A stretch of 64,000 bases of DNA from Pseudomonas sp. B21-048 (GCF_024748615.1 NZ_CP087168.1:3038001-3102000), one strand, 5' to 3'; positions 1 through 10,010 are shown, counted from the first letter of the stretch. Numbers and translations are program-made. The notes: a model not told the origin generated them from the sequence alone.

Positions 1-543
1 GGATTGCCTCCCGTCGCAGTCATCAAAAGTGGTTCGGATCAAGCATCCGTGCTGAATTGGGCCTTGCAGCGCATTGCTCATGAACTCACCTATCCGTCTC
101 TTGGCAACTCGATTGTGGTTCAGTATCTCGGCCACATCATGCTGGTGCAGGTTTTACGAATTTATTTGATCCAAGAAGGAAATAGCGCACCGAGCTGGCT
201 GCTTGCTATATCCGATCCACGTATCGGGGCAGCCATTCAAGCCATTCATGCCGATCCTGCGCGTTCTTGGACGGTCGAGAACCTTGCCAAAATCGCGGGT
301 GTTTCTCGCTCGACCTTCGCTTTGCGGTTCAAGCAAAAATCTGGTGTCACCCCCTTAGACTATGTCTTGCGCTGGCGGATGCAATTAGCTACGAAATTGT
401 TGAAAACAAACCACACTACCATTTCGTCCATAGCACAAAAGCTGGGCTATGACTCCGACAGTGCTTTTAGCCACGCTTTCAAGCGCATCATGACGTGTTC
501 GCCTCGTGAATACAGAGAGAGAGTGACACCCATATCCCAGTAA
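1..543 (+). CDS. AraC-family transcriptional regulator, 5'-truncated by window edge
   Basis: The open frame runs in from the left edge, so the true start lies outside the window. The visible C-terminal part contains the two helix-turn-helix segments of an AraC/XylS DNA-binding domain: WTVENLAKIAGVSRSTFALRFK, then the second helix pair around KLGYDSDSAFSHAFKR, ending in the usual SPREYR. The part before it (about residues 1-75) resembles the end of the N-terminal cupin-type effector domain of AraC regulators that control oxidoreductase genes. Its target cannot be read here because the upstream neighbour is off the window. The family call is firm; the function is unknown. Confidence 0.85.
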   Translation, partial: GLPPVAVIKSGSDQASVLNWALQRIAHELTYPSLGNSIVVQYLGHIMLVQVLRIYLIQEGNSAPSWLLAISDPRIGAAIQAIHADPARSWTVENLAKIAGVSRSTFALRFKQKSGVTPLDYVLRWRMQLATKLLKTNHTTISSIAQKLGYDSDSAFSHAFKRIMTCSPREYRERVTPISQ

Positions 544-680
544 TAAGACTGATCTTCAGTAGGTTGACGAGGTACATGCTTTGATAAGTCAGGCAGGTAT
601 CCATTGATGTGGCAGCAACTTGCCGATCTCACTCGCCCGCTGCGTCGGAAGGAGGTATCCGTTCGGCCAAGTCATCTACC

Positions 681-749
681 CGCCCCCACAAAGCCCAGCG
701 GGCGAGCGAAATCGATCAGTTGCTGCCGCATAGTTGGGGCCACCTTTGA
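681..749 (+). mobile_element. IS66 transposase (TnpC) C-terminal scar, copy 1
   Basis: This reads RPHKAQRASEIDQLLPHSW followed by a stop codon, which is the characteristic tail of IS66-family TnpC (consensus RLPTQRASEI-LLPHRW). Only the last 23 codons survive and no start or upstream domain is attached. The rest of the 544-808 interval has no recognisable gene. Confidence 0.7.
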
Positions 750-808
750 TTACGCCAGACATGTAAGGGTATTTTTCGTCGCGTTGATCGAATTCAAAGG
801 AGTAAGTC

Positions 809-1246
809 ATGGAAAAAATCATCAGACTCGCCAATCAAACCGATATCAGCGCCATTTTTGATATTCGAACCAGCGTTCAGGAAAACCACCTGTCTCATGA
901 TCAGTTAGCGGAAATGGGCATTACTCCCGAAACTATAAGGCAGGCAATCCTAGAGGCTCCTTGCGTTTGGATCGCTGAGGTCGATGGTATGCCCGTAGGT
1001 TTTTCTATGGCTGATGTTGAGGATGGTTGCGTGTTTGCTGCTTTCGTTCTCCCTGAATTTGAAGGGCACGGTTTAGGGCGCAGCCTGATGGGTAAAGCAG
1101 AAGGTTTTCTATTTCAACACCACCAGACGATATGGCTAGAAACCGCTGAAGCAAGCCGCGCGAGTGGCTTTTATCGAAACCTCGGCTGGCAGCCCGTGGC
1201 GAACTTACCGGAAGGGGATATTCGCTTTGAAAAGTGCCTGAAATAA
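809..1246 (+). CDS. GNAT-family N-acetyltransferase
   Basis: A 145-residue protein of standard GNAT size. Motif A, the acetyl-CoA pyrophosphate-binding loop, is visible at about residues 83-91 (EFEGHGLGR, the Q/E-x-x-G-x-G form), after a beta strand FAAFVLP. The late motif SGFYRNLGWQPV is typical of the C-terminal acetyl-CoA-binding part. The start is set by AAGGAG seven bases before ATG 809. The substrate cannot be predicted. The gene sits alone between two IS66 scars, so it may have been carried or stranded by insertion-sequence activity. Confidence 0.85.
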   Translation: MEKIIRLANQTDISAIFDIRTSVQENHLSHDQLAEMGITPETIRQAILEAPCVWIAEVDGMPVGFSMADVEDGCVFAAFVLPEFEGHGLGRSLMGKAEGFLFQHHQTIWLETAEASRASGFYRNLGWQPVANLPEGDIRFEKCLK

Positions 1247-1317
1247 TCACTGAAAATGCACTGACCAGACCCTGAGGGCGCATCCGCGTAACCACGCAAT
1301 GTGTTCGGCGGACGCTT

Positions 1318-1461
1318 ATGCAAGACTGGTTCTTTGCAGGTTCCCTGCGCAGCGGAAAACGGGCGGCCGCGCTGATGAGCCTGATCCAGTCGACCAAGCC
1401 CAACGGGCATGATCTGTACGCGTATTTGAAGGACGTACTGGCGCGGTTGCCGACGCAGAAA
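1318..1461 (+). mobile_element. IS66 transposase (TnpC) C-terminal scar, copy 2
   Basis: The frame reads DWFFAGSLRSGKRAAALMS, then IQSTKPNGHDLYAYLKDVL and ARLPTQK. This is the C-terminal region of IS66 TnpC, normally preceded by the DDE catalytic domain. The homology stops abruptly at about 1461, where the sequence becomes the reverse strand of a broken LysR gene. This is a remnant, not an active element. Confidence 0.8.
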
Positions 1462-1471
1462 CACGCCAATA

Positions 1472-1665
1472 AGAAATAACGACCTTCGTCCGTCAGTCTG
1501 ACGCCGTTGGCGTGATCGTTCGAATAGGGTGAGGCCAAGTTGCGCTTCAAGTTGCATAGTCTGACGACTAAGCGGCGACTGTGAGATGTGCAATCGTTCA
1601 GCCGCCTGACCAACATTTTCGGTCTCAGCAACAACGACAAAGGCGCGAAGTAACTTAAAATCCAT
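1472..1665 (-). pseudogene. LysR-family regulator, N-terminal remnant (frameshifted and truncated)
   Basis: From ATG 1665 the minus strand encodes MDFKLLRAFVVVAETENVG and a LysR helix-turn-helix (RLHISQSPLSRQ), then LFERSRQR. The conserved VRLTDEGRYFL continues only in another frame, so there is a frameshift near 1510. The gene ends after about 65 residues where the IS66 scar begins; the whole effector-binding domain is gone. It is closely similar to the intact LysR at 3815-4699 and diverges from the DUF1330 gene at 1771, which suggests it once regulated that gene. Confidence 0.8.
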
Positions 1666-1770
1666 GTGATGCTCATATGGTCTTAAATGTGTCCATATCA
1701 GTCTTGGATTGTATCTCCTTTTTCTGCAATGCTGACTGTGATTGCAACTGAACAGAAAAGGAACGTCAGT

Positions 1771-2190
1771 ATGAAAATGACTAAGTCGAGTCTCCATCGT
1801 AAGATCGCCAGCGGAGTTCTAGCGTTTGTCACTTTGACATCTCTTGCGGCTAGCCTTGCGTCGGGACAGACGCAACCCGAAATGGCCAGCCCCAACAAGC
1901 CTGGATATGCGGTGTTCTTTATTCAGGTAAACAATCCAGATGCGTATACGGAGTACGCATCCTTAGTCCTTCCGTCTCTAAAGCCATATCAAGGTCGCGT
2001 GATATCTGCGGTTAGTCGAAATGATATGCGCCAAATTGAGGGCGTTCCGTCCTTGGATAGAGCTGCGATTATTGAATTTCCGTCCTTGGACATTGCGGAG
2101 GAATGGTACAAGTCCTCTACTTATACGCGCGCGACGGCTATTCGAAACAAGGCTGGAGTGAGCCAAGTTGTCCTGATGCGTGGGCGTTAA
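1771..2190 (+). CDS. Secreted DUF1330-like protein
   Basis: A 139-residue protein starting at ATG 1771 (AAAGGAAC eight bases upstream). Residues 1-33 form a Sec-type signal peptide: KMTKSSLHRK, a hydrophobic core, then an ASG-Q cleavage region. The mature part GYAVFFIQVNNPDAYTEYAS...VISAVSRNDMRQIEG...AAIIEFPSLDIAEEWYKSSTY has the ferredoxin-like alpha/beta pattern of DUF1330 (dimeric alpha/beta-barrel superfamily). Most DUF1330 proteins are cytoplasmic, so the signal peptide is unusual. Its probable regulator is the broken LysR immediately divergent. No enzymatic function is established. Confidence 0.75.
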   Translation: MKMTKSSLHRKIASGVLAFVTLTSLAASLASGQTQPEMASPNKPGYAVFFIQVNNPDAYTEYASLVLPSLKPYQGRVISAVSRNDMRQIEGVPSLDRAAIIEFPSLDIAEEWYKSSTYTRATAIRNKAGVSQVVLMRGR

Positions 2191-2244
2191 AGCATGCGCA
2201 ACTCGATTACACCTCGATTTGAGGGGTAGGTCAAAGACCGTCAC

Positions 2245-2260
2245 CGCTGGCTTGCCAGCG
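2245..2260. terminator. Hairpin after the DUF1330 gene
   Basis: CGCTGG-CTTG-CCAGCG forms a perfect six-pair stem with a four-base loop, 55 bases after the DUF1330 stop. It has no U-tract, so it is either a weak terminator or the core of a REP-like repeat. Confidence 0.4.
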
Positions 2261-2267
2261 AGATACC

Positions 2268-3319
<1,052 letters not shown>

Positions 3320-3413
3320 TGACGCAAGACGGGAGGCCGGGCGCATACCCTTTTGACGAATTGCATCGAGTGCCTCCTTGGCTCTGTACTAAATATTATC
3401 GGACGAAGAGCGG

Positions 3414-3707
3414 TTACTGGATTCTTGGGCCAAATCCACCATAAGGTTTCAACGGTACAACAGAAGTGATTTCCAGCATCCCGGAATTTACCAGTGGCAG
3501 CGTTGCCAGCTTTTCCCGAACGGCTGTCTCGTTTTCGGCTTCAACCAGTAGGCAGGCGCCACCCATGTCACCACGGTGCCAGATGTTGCGGATAAATCCC
3601 TCCAGATAGAGAGCCCTGGCACGCTGAGCTTCGGCTTCGAGATGAGGCGCAAAATCCGCATCGGAAAACCGCTCTGAGACTCGACGCGAAAGTGTGATGA
3701 ACTGCAT
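3414..3707 (-). CDS. Muconolactone isomerase-like / YciI-type small protein
   Basis: A 97-residue cytoplasmic protein beginning MQFITLSRRVSERFSDADFAPHLEAEAQRARALYLEG. The start at 3707 is chosen because AGGGGAT lies seven bases upstream; an ORF reading back to 3761 has no ribosome site. Length and pattern (N-terminal strand, an A-x-x-LYLEGFIRNIW helix, CLLVEAENETAVREKLATLPL, terminal PL-PYGGFGP) match the dimeric ferredoxin-like fold of muconolactone delta-isomerase relatives. It diverges from the LysR gene at 3815, a usual arrangement for LysR regulation. Without other aromatic-degradation genes a true catechol-pathway role is unlikely. Confidence 0.6.
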   Translation of the reverse strand: MQFITLSRRVSERFSDADFAPHLEAEAQRARALYLEGFIRNIWHRGDMGGACLLVEAENETAVREKLATLPLVNSGMLEITSVVPLKPYGGFGPRIQ

Positions 3708-3814
3708 ATGTATATCCCCTTCAAGGCGTTCGTCGTTTAAACAGTTCACGGATAATTGCAAAAAACACTATTCTGGTCCAAGACGCGTTCTACATGACTT
3801 GAGACCCGATTCAC

Positions 3815-4699
3815 ATGACCTTAGATCTTCGACTGCTTGTTGCGTTTATCGCTGTTGCTGAAACTGAAAATGTCGGTCAAGCCGCCAGCCGTCTACATAT
3901 CTCGCAGTCGCCTTTGAGTCGGCAAATCATTCAGCTTGAAGCACAGCTTGGTCTGAGGTTATTCGAACGCGCGCGCCAGCGTATGCGCCTGACTGACGAA
4001 GGACGTCTTTTCCTTCAGGAGGCGCGCAGCCTGGTCGCCCATGCATCTGAAGTCGAAGCATCAGCGCGCAGTATCGCTCTTGGCGAGACAGGCCATATTG
4101 CCGTGGGTTATGTCGAAGCCGCCATGCACTCCAATGTATTACCGCGTGCCCTTGCGGGTCTGCAATCAGGCCATCAGGCTGCTACCTTCGAACTCCGCCC
4201 CATGGGTTCCTCAGAACAATCCGAGGCCCTGCTCGGTAGAGCGCTTGATTTCGGGCTGGTGTATTCAGTGCCTGAGAGCGCAGTCATAGAGTCCATGGAG
4301 ATTTCAAGCGAAGCGCTACTGCTTGTTCTGGGAAAAAGACATGCGATGGCCACGCAAGCGAGCATTGCTCCTCAAGACTTGAACGGGGAGCGCTGGGTTG
4401 CCTTGGCCCGGTCAAAAAATCCTGCGGCCCGCCAGCGTTTTCTTGAGAATTGCTCCGCTTGCGGTTTCTTGCCTGACATCAAGGTAGAGGCGGATGACCT
4501 GCTGGCAGCCTTGAGGCTGGTGGCCTCAGGTTTGGGCATTACCTTTGTCCAGGCAAGTCTTCGGGATTTTCTTGCAGATAGCGTCATATTTCGCGAGCTG
4601 CCCTGGTTTCCTTCACGGGTCAGGGTCTATGCCATCTGGCGCAAGGATGACCCCAAGCCGCTTGTCGCGACGCTCCGGCAAGCGCTCTTGGCGGCTTAG
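3815..4699 (+). CDS. LysR-family transcriptional regulator
   Basis: A 294-residue, full-length LTTR. Residues 1-60 carry the winged helix-turn-helix (NVGQAASRLHISQSPLSRQIIQLEAQLGLRLFER), followed by the linker helix and a two-lobed substrate-binding domain (IAVGYVEAAMHSNVLP ... ADDLLAALRLVASGLGITFVQ). It is divergent from the muconolactone-isomerase-like gene, its probable target. Its N-terminus is nearly the same as the broken LysR at 1472-1665, so the two arose by duplication of a LysR plus small dimeric alpha/beta-protein pair. The inducer is unknown. Confidence 0.9.
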   Translation: MTLDLRLLVAFIAVAETENVGQAASRLHISQSPLSRQIIQLEAQLGLRLFERARQRMRLTDEGRLFLQEARSLVAHASEVEASARSIALGETGHIAVGYVEAAMHSNVLPRALAGLQSGHQAATFELRPMGSSEQSEALLGRALDFGLVYSVPESAVIESMEISSEALLLVLGKRHAMATQASIAPQDLNGERWVALARSKNPAARQRFLENCSACGFLPDIKVEADDLLAALRLVASGLGITFVQASLRDFLADSVIFRELPWFPSRVRVYAIWRKDDPKPLVATLRQALLAA

Positions 4700-4883
4700 C
4701 ATGACGCTGCGTCGAGTCGAGCAAGCCGATGCCGTAACCAGTTCAAGAGCGCGGATGGATATTGAGAGCGTTGTCCATGTGCGTTTACCAGCCGCTTACG
4801 TCTTTACACACTCTGTGCCGAAAGCAGACTCTCAAGCTATTTTTATGATCTTCAACATCCATCCAGCGGCCCATTGGCCACTC

Positions 4884-6110
4884 TTATTGCATGACTGCGC
4901 GATGGCCAGGCTTGAAACCATTGACCCTAGCTAGCCAAACCACGGACAGACCGAGCAGCGCCAATATCAGCAGTGTTGGGGGGAAAGAGCTCGGCCCCGC
5001 ATGCTCCAGCAACAAGCCACCAGCAATACCACCTCCGGCCACTGCCAGATTGAAGATGGTGACCAGCATCGACTGCGCGACATCGGCGCCGTCACCGGCG
5101 GTATCGGCAATGGCCGTCTGTAGCAGCGTGGGAGCGCCACCAAACGTCAGCCCCCAGATCGCAACGCTGAGGAGCACAATGTTGGGAGAGCTGCTTGCCA
5201 TTCCCAACACCAGCGCCGCCATCGCGAAAACCGCCAGACTAAGAAGCGTCAGCACACGCAACCCACGATCCACCCACATTCCTGTGACCCCGATGCCGAC
5301 GATAGAGGCAACACCGAAGACCAGCAGCACGAGGTCTATTCGCTGACCAAGCCCGACGGAGTCCAAAAATGGCGCGATGTAGGTGTAGAGGATGTTGTGC
5401 GCAAGTATCCAGACGAAGATCACAAACAGTATCGAGCGCAGACCTGGGGTCAGAAGAATTCTGCAGATCGGCTGGCGTTGACGTTCATTCTGTCCCGCGT
5501 AGTCAGGCACGCCAAACCGCACCCATACGAATAGCAGTAACGCGAGGGCCGACATGATCCAGAACACGCCACGCCAATCAAACAGAGTACCCAGCCAGGT
5601 GCCTAGGGGCACGCCGAGACACAAGGCAATGGGTTGACCAATGCCGACCACCGCCAGGGCCCGCCCCTGCAAATCATGTGGCACCATGCGTCGAGCATAA
5701 CCGGCCAACAGCCCCCATATCACGCCCGCCGCCATTCCGGCGATGAACCGCGCGACCAGGGTCAGTACATAGTGGGAGGACAATGCCGTCACGGTGTTAA
5801 AGACCAGCAACCCGCCGATCGCCAGCAGGAACAATGGCCTCCTGCGCCATTTTCGCGTAGCAGCAATGACCGGAATCGCCGCCAGCACCGAGCCTAAAGC
5901 ATAGAGCGTAACCAACTGACCCGCCAAGGCCTGCGAGACGCCCAGTCCCTGCCCGATCAGAGGCAGCAGGCCGGCTGGCATAGTCTCCGTCATGATGGTG
6001 ATGAAGCCAGCCATCGTAAATGCCAACAGTCTCCACACGGGCAGCCTTTGCGCAGAAGACGTTTCATCGAGCCCCGTTGCTATCAATCCATTGTCGCCGT
6101 GCATGGTCAT
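4884..6110 (-). CDS. MFS efflux transporter (sugar-efflux/AraJ-like, 12 TM)
   Basis: A 408-residue major facilitator protein with about 12 hydrophobic segments and the cytoplasmic-loop motif A region ATRKWRRRPLF. The pattern MTETMPAGLLPLIGQGLGVS at the first helix is typical of the AraJ/YdhP-type drug and sugar efflux branch. The start at 6110 follows AGGGATACAACG; a longer frame to 6242 has no homology in its first 44 codons and covers the promoter. A palindrome shared with the neighbouring tetR promoter lies upstream at 6243-6260, so TetR repression is likely. The substrate is unknown. Confidence 0.85.
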   Translation of the reverse strand: MTMHGDNGLIATGLDETSSAQRLPVWRLLAFTMAGFITIMTETMPAGLLPLIGQGLGVSQALAGQLVTLYALGSVLAAIPVIAATRKWRRRPLFLLAIGGLLVFNTVTALSSHYVLTLVARFIAGMAAGVIWGLLAGYARRMVPHDLQGRALAVVGIGQPIALCLGVPLGTWLGTLFDWRGVFWIMSALALLLFVWVRFGVPDYAGQNERQRQPICRILLTPGLRSILFVIFVWILAHNILYTYIAPFLDSVGLGQRIDLVLLVFGVASIVGIGVTGMWVDRGLRVLTLLSLAVFAMAALVLGMASSSPNIVLLSVAIWGLTFGGAPTLLQTAIADTAGDGADVAQSMLVTIFNLAVAGGGIAGGLLLEHAGPSSFPPTLLILALLGLSVVWLARVNGFKPGHRAVMQ

Positions 6111-6242
6111 CGTTGTATCCCTGATAAAAAATACATTTCCTGTTTCCTGATCGACTGCCTGAGGTGAATTCAGGCAGCAACCGTGGTGCGTTTTAATCGT
6201 TGAAGGCCGTTTGCAAAATGAACAAAATTGCTTTGAATTCAT

Positions 6243-6260
6243 CTGGAATGATCATTCCAG
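6243..6260. promoter_or_regulatory. TetR operator upstream of MFS pump
   Basis: CTGGAATGATCATTCCAG is a perfect 18-bp palindrome 133 bases before the pump start. Its 14-base core GGAATGATCATTCC is identical to the core of the palindrome before the tetR gene (6920-6943). Confidence 0.8.
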
Positions 6261-6327
6261 TTCTGGACAAATAAATACGGGTCTCTGCCAGTCTTTCACT
6301 TGAAGCATTACAACACCCCGTCCTGCG

Positions 6328-6909
6328 TTACAACGCGTCTATCGCGATGTCGACCACATCCAGCAAGCGTTGCCGACGGTTCTGGTGAGCACTGCCTTTA
6401 CTCAATACCCGCAGGCCCTGAATCGTGTTCACTATAAAGCGTGCGAGCGCGCGAGGTTTCTTGTGGGTGGGGATTTCCCCCTCTGCCTGACCGCGGATGA
6501 GTGCACGCTCCAGAGCTTTCTCCAGACGCAGGAAGTTGCGGGAGACCAACTCGGCAACGGATTCGTCCTGGCTAGCCAGTTCAAGTGTGGCATTGGCGGC
6601 AAGGCAGCCGCGTTGCCCGGTATCGCTGAGTTCATCATTGACGATCCTCATCAGTAGTTGCTGGATCAGCCCTTTGACCGAGCCCGATTCCTGAAGCAGC
6701 GCTACGTTCGTGGCAGTCAGATCGTGATAACGGCGCAGCGCATGCTCGTACAATCCATGCTTGTTCTCAAAGGCGTTGTACAGGCTGCTTCGAGACAATC
6801 CGGTACCGTCCACCAGATTCTGTATCGAGGTGGCGCAATAGCCGAGTTGCCAAAAAACCTGCATGGCTGCGTCGACAATCTCGTCATGCTCAAATTCTTT
6901 GGTGCGCAT
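6328..6909 (-). CDS. TetR-family repressor
   Basis: A 193-residue regulator. Residues 10-50 carry the TetR helix-turn-helix (VDAAMQVFWQLGYCATSIQNLVDGTGLSRSSLYNAFENKHGLYEHAL); the remainder is a helical ligand domain with the GCLAANATLELASQD motif common in AcrR/TetR_C-type proteins that control efflux or detoxification genes. It is co-directional with and upstream of the MFS gene, and the same palindrome stands in front of both genes, so it probably represses itself and the pump until a toxic ligand is present. Confidence 0.92.
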   Translation of the reverse strand: MRTKEFEHDEIVDAAMQVFWQLGYCATSIQNLVDGTGLSRSSLYNAFENKHGLYEHALRRYHDLTATNVALLQESGSVKGLIQQLLMRIVNDELSDTGQRGCLAANATLELASQDESVAELVSRNFLRLEKALERALIRGQAEGEIPTHKKPRALARFIVNTIQGLRVLSKGSAHQNRRQRLLDVVDIAIDAL

Positions 6910-6919
6910 CGAATCAGCC

Positions 6920-6943
6920 TTTCAGGAATGATCATTCCTGAAA
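6920..6943. promoter_or_regulatory. TetR operator in its own promoter
   Basis: A perfect 24-bp palindrome, arms TTTCAGGAATGA and its reverse complement, 11 bases before the tetR start codon. It shares the 14-base core GGAATGATCATTCC with the site at 6243-6260. Confidence 0.85.
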
Positions 6944-7046
6944 AATACTGTCTTACTTCTCGCTCGTCAAGGATGGGTTGATTTCACACCTTACTCCGTA
7001 TCAATAGAGGACGCCGAGAGTACAAATCGGCGGCTTCGGATGACAC

Positions 7047-8576
7047 TCACTGCTGAGCATTCACGGCCTTGCCCGAACGAAAGACCACCCAGCTCGCCAC
7101 CACAAGCACCCACGCAGCAATACCGCCATATAACATCACCCAGCCAAACCCATGCGCCAAAGCTGCGTTGGCGACATCGAGTGCAATCGTAGTGCCCTGG
7201 CCAGGCTGCCCCAACACCGCGGAGTTGCCGGCTGAAATATTCTCCGCCAGCAACCTCAATTGCACTTCATCGGGCGAGCCCGATAAGTGGTCGCGCAGGG
7301 AAGACAGGATGCCTTCCACCAAGATGAATCCCATTAGCGCGATATTGATTGCAAGGCTAATCATACGAGCGCTGATATCGATGCCCGATGCCATGCCTGC
7401 ACGCTCACTGGGCACCGACCCAGTGGTGGTATTGGTCACAGGGGTGTTGGTCAGCCCCAATCCGATGCCGGCGATCAGGCAGCCTGGAAGCATCGTCAGC
7501 CAGCTGGCATGCGTGACACTGCTGCCCCATTTCATCAGCAGAAATCCCAGGCCTATGGTGAACAAGCCCGCGGGAATCACCACCTCAGGTCGATAGCGCA
7601 GCGCCAGCCGTTCGCCTAACGGAGGGATAACCAGCGTCGGCAGCGTATACGCCAGCAGTGCCAGACCGGTGCCGATACCGGCGTAGCCCAGGCTATTTTG
7701 AAAGTACAGAGGCAGGTAGATCATGAAGGGCCAGAAGCTGAAGTTCATGCCTGCCGACCCGAGCAAAGCACCCGAGAAGCGGCGGATACGAAACACCGAG
7801 AAGTCGAACATGGGATCGGCATGGCGTCGCTGGGCGACGACAAAAACGATAAAGCTGACCATTGCCACAATCAGGCTGGTGATGGCCGAACCGCTGGAGA
7901 AACCCACCCCCGCTCCCTGAGTGATGAACCAGGAAAGACCCAACACTGCCAGCGATAACGAGATAATGCCCAACACATCCAGTCTGCGACGCTGCGGATC
8001 GCGTGATTCATCGACACCGGCGATCACCAGCACCAGCGCGAGCACGGCAATGGGCGCATGCACCAGGAACACCCATTCCCAACTCGACAGCGCCACGATA
8101 GCTGCGCCGATAATCGGGCCGAACCCCAGACCGATGCCGAACACGATCCCCCAGGCACTGAATGCTTTACCGCGCGCAGCTCCCGACTGAAATCGGTGAG
8201 ACAACACGGCCACCTGACAGATCAGCATGGCCCCCCCGGACATGCCTTGCAGGAATCGGCTTGCAATCAACACACTGGCGCTTTGCGCCCATCCACAGGC
8301 CAGTGAGGTAATGCCGAAAAGCACCAGGCTAATGACAAACACTCGCTTGCGCCCATACCGATCCGCCAGGGTACCGGTGGCCATCAGCACCATGGTGCAG
8401 GCGAGGGTGTAGGCATTCATGATCCACTGCATATCGTTGAAATCGCTGTGCAGAATCGATTCAAGCGTGGGCAGGATTGCCGGCACGCTCGAGATCTCCA
8501 GGCCGAACATCAGCGAGGCCAAGCAAACGGCGGCTATTGTGAAAATATCTTTTTGCGAAGAAGAGAACGACATCAT
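7047..8576 (-). CDS. MFS transporter, DHA2 (EmrB/QacA) family, 14 TM
   Basis: A 509-residue drug:proton antiporter type protein. Motif A is visible (GTLADRYGRKRVF), as are the DHA2 motif C-type glycine-rich helix (GIGLGFGPIIGAAIV) and about 14 hydrophobic segments. The start at 8576 follows GGAAG; the next codon is also ATG. The family (EmrB, QacA, SmvA) exports cationic biocides and drugs; the substrate here cannot be read. It is divergent from the LysR regulator at 8757 with a 7-bp dyad in the intergenic region. Confidence 0.88.
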   Translation of the reverse strand: MMSFSSSQKDIFTIAAVCLASLMFGLEISSVPAILPTLESILHSDFNDMQWIMNAYTLACTMVLMATGTLADRYGRKRVFVISLVLFGITSLACGWAQSASVLIASRFLQGMSGGAMLICQVAVLSHRFQSGAARGKAFSAWGIVFGIGLGFGPIIGAAIVALSSWEWVFLVHAPIAVLALVLVIAGVDESRDPQRRRLDVLGIISLSLAVLGLSWFITQGAGVGFSSGSAITSLIVAMVSFIVFVVAQRRHADPMFDFSVFRIRRFSGALLGSAGMNFSFWPFMIYLPLYFQNSLGYAGIGTGLALLAYTLPTLVIPPLGERLALRYRPEVVIPAGLFTIGLGFLLMKWGSSVTHASWLTMLPGCLIAGIGLGLTNTPVTNTTTGSVPSERAGMASGIDISARMISLAINIALMGFILVEGILSSLRDHLSGSPDEVQLRLLAENISAGNSAVLGQPGQGTTIALDVANAALAHGFGWVMLYGGIAAWVLVVASWVVFRSGKAVNAQQ

Positions 8577-8690
8577 GATCTTCCAGATCAAGTTGATGGG
8601 CACTGGCAAGACCGCTCAAGGGGAGTTGGCGCGATAGCCTCACCAGCGTCACCCGACATAACTCCAAGTGACCGGCCGCATTCTGGAAGT

Positions 8691-8719
8691 AATTAAAAAA
8701 TGACAGAAATGATTTAATT
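8691..8719. promoter_or_regulatory. Inverted repeat in MFS/LysR divergent promoter
   Basis: AATTAAA (8691-8697) and TTTAATT (8713-8719) form a perfect 7-bp dyad separated by 15 bases in an AT-rich region 38-66 bases before the LysR start. This is a plausible LysR operator, though short AT dyads also occur by chance. Confidence 0.45.
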
Positions 8720-8756
8720 TCGTAAGTTTTATTAATATTCATCATGAGTGGACCCA

Positions 8757-9617
8757 ATGGACTTCGACCCAGCGCTGTTGCGTGCTTTTGTCGCGATCAA
8801 GGAGACCGGCAGTTTCACTCGTGCCGCAGAGCGGCTGCATTTGAGCCAGTCAGCGATCAGTCATCAGGTCCGGCGCTTGGAAGAACAGGCCGGTACCGCG
8901 CTACTGGTGCGCACTACCCGACGTTTGACGCTGACAGAAGATGGCGAGGATTTTCTGCGCCATGCCGAACACGTCCTCAGAGCGCAAGACGCCCTCTCCC
9001 GGCGTTTCGAAGCGTCGTCGGTATCCGGGGCCGTGCGCTTCGGTGTGCCGGAAAACTTTATCGGCGATGGCCTGCCGCCGTTACTGACTCGGTTCGCCAG
9101 ACAGTTTCCCGCCGTACGTCTGGATGTAACCGTCGGCACCTACCTCGACCTGCGCGCGCTGGTCGATGCCGATGGGCTTGATCTGGCCGTAATCATGGCA
9201 TTGCCGGGCAGTCAGGTCGGCGGTACCGTGCTGCGCGAAACCCGGTTTGTCTGGGCCGCGGCGCAGGGTTTCGACTTTACCGGCAATTCCCCTTTGCCGC
9301 TGGCGTTTGCACCAGCGCCCTGCGTACACCGCCAGGTGGCCGTAGAGGCATTGGCGAGTGCCACCGTGAATTGGCGGGTCGCCTTTACCTCTCCAAGTCA
9401 ACAAGGATTGCGGGCGGCGGTGTTGGCGGGGCTTGCCGTCACCGCGCTACCGCTGGGAGATCTGGAACCCGGTATGGTGGTGATTGATGGTCAATATGGC
9501 CTGCCACCGCTGCCGGAGGCTGATTTCAGACTGATATGGAGTGTCACAGGAAAGACGCCTGCGGCCCATGCATTCGGGCAACTGCTGGTGGAGATGTCTG
9601 AGTCGCCATCGATCTAG
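8757..9617 (+). CDS. LysR-family transcriptional regulator
   Basis: A 286-residue LTTR of standard length. The helix-turn-helix is at residues 15-45 (GSFTRAAERLHLSQSAISHQVRRLEEQAG) and is followed by a substrate-binding domain. The start is placed at ATG 8757 (MDFDPALLRAFVA, the usual LTTR N-terminus); a GTG three codons earlier is possible. It is divergent from the 14-TM pump, so it is probably that pump's regulator. The effector is unknown. Confidence 0.88.
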   Translation: MDFDPALLRAFVAIKETGSFTRAAERLHLSQSAISHQVRRLEEQAGTALLVRTTRRLTLTEDGEDFLRHAEHVLRAQDALSRRFEASSVSGAVRFGVPENFIGDGLPPLLTRFARQFPAVRLDVTVGTYLDLRALVDADGLDLAVIMALPGSQVGGTVLRETRFVWAAAQGFDFTGNSPLPLAFAPAPCVHRQVAVEALASATVNWRVAFTSPSQQGLRAAVLAGLAVTALPLGDLEPGMVVIDGQYGLPPLPEADFRLIWSVTGKTPAAHAFGQLLVEMSESPSI

Positions 9618-9764
9618 AACAAACTGCCATTGGCATTCCAGGGTAAGCGCCCTGTTCTGCTGACTTTTTTCAATCGCACCTTCAAGGACCGAACCTGTGA
9701 TCGCATCCCCCGCCCACAGCGCTTGAACACCCTTAACTGATCACGCACCTGACGCTGACCGTCA

Positions 9765-10010
9765 CCTCTGGCGGGGTGAATATGTCTGCTCTGGGCGCGC
9801 ATGACTGGCGCCCGGATTTTGCTGCCACCACGACACTACCGAATTGGTTTTTCGACGACAGCACCGACCTCACGCTCCGGCTGGTCGAGTTGCGCATGCC
9901 AGTCCTGCTCCTCTGGGGAAATTCTGATCTGATCAGCCCGTTTGCGGCGGCCAGCGCCTTGCTCAACTGTTACCCCGCGCGAACCCTGGCGCCTAATCCG
10001 AGCTATGTAC
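9765..10010 (+). pseudogene. Alpha/beta-hydrolase C-terminal remnant
   Basis: This short frame reads WRPDFAATTTLPNWFFDD...LVELRMPVLLLWGNSDLISPFAAASALLNCYPARTLAP. It matches the region around the catalytic Asp of alpha/beta hydrolases (PVLLLWG-x-x-D-x-I-SP ... A ... L ... P-A). The nucleophile half is absent and the terminal His region is lost, so this is a gene fragment. It is the only thing recognisable in the 9618-9992 interval. Confidence 0.55.

Noticed and set aside
4700..4883. Plus-strand continuation frame after the LysR gene
   Set aside because: Overlaps the LysR end in another frame, no motif; interval between converging genes holds nothing recognisable.
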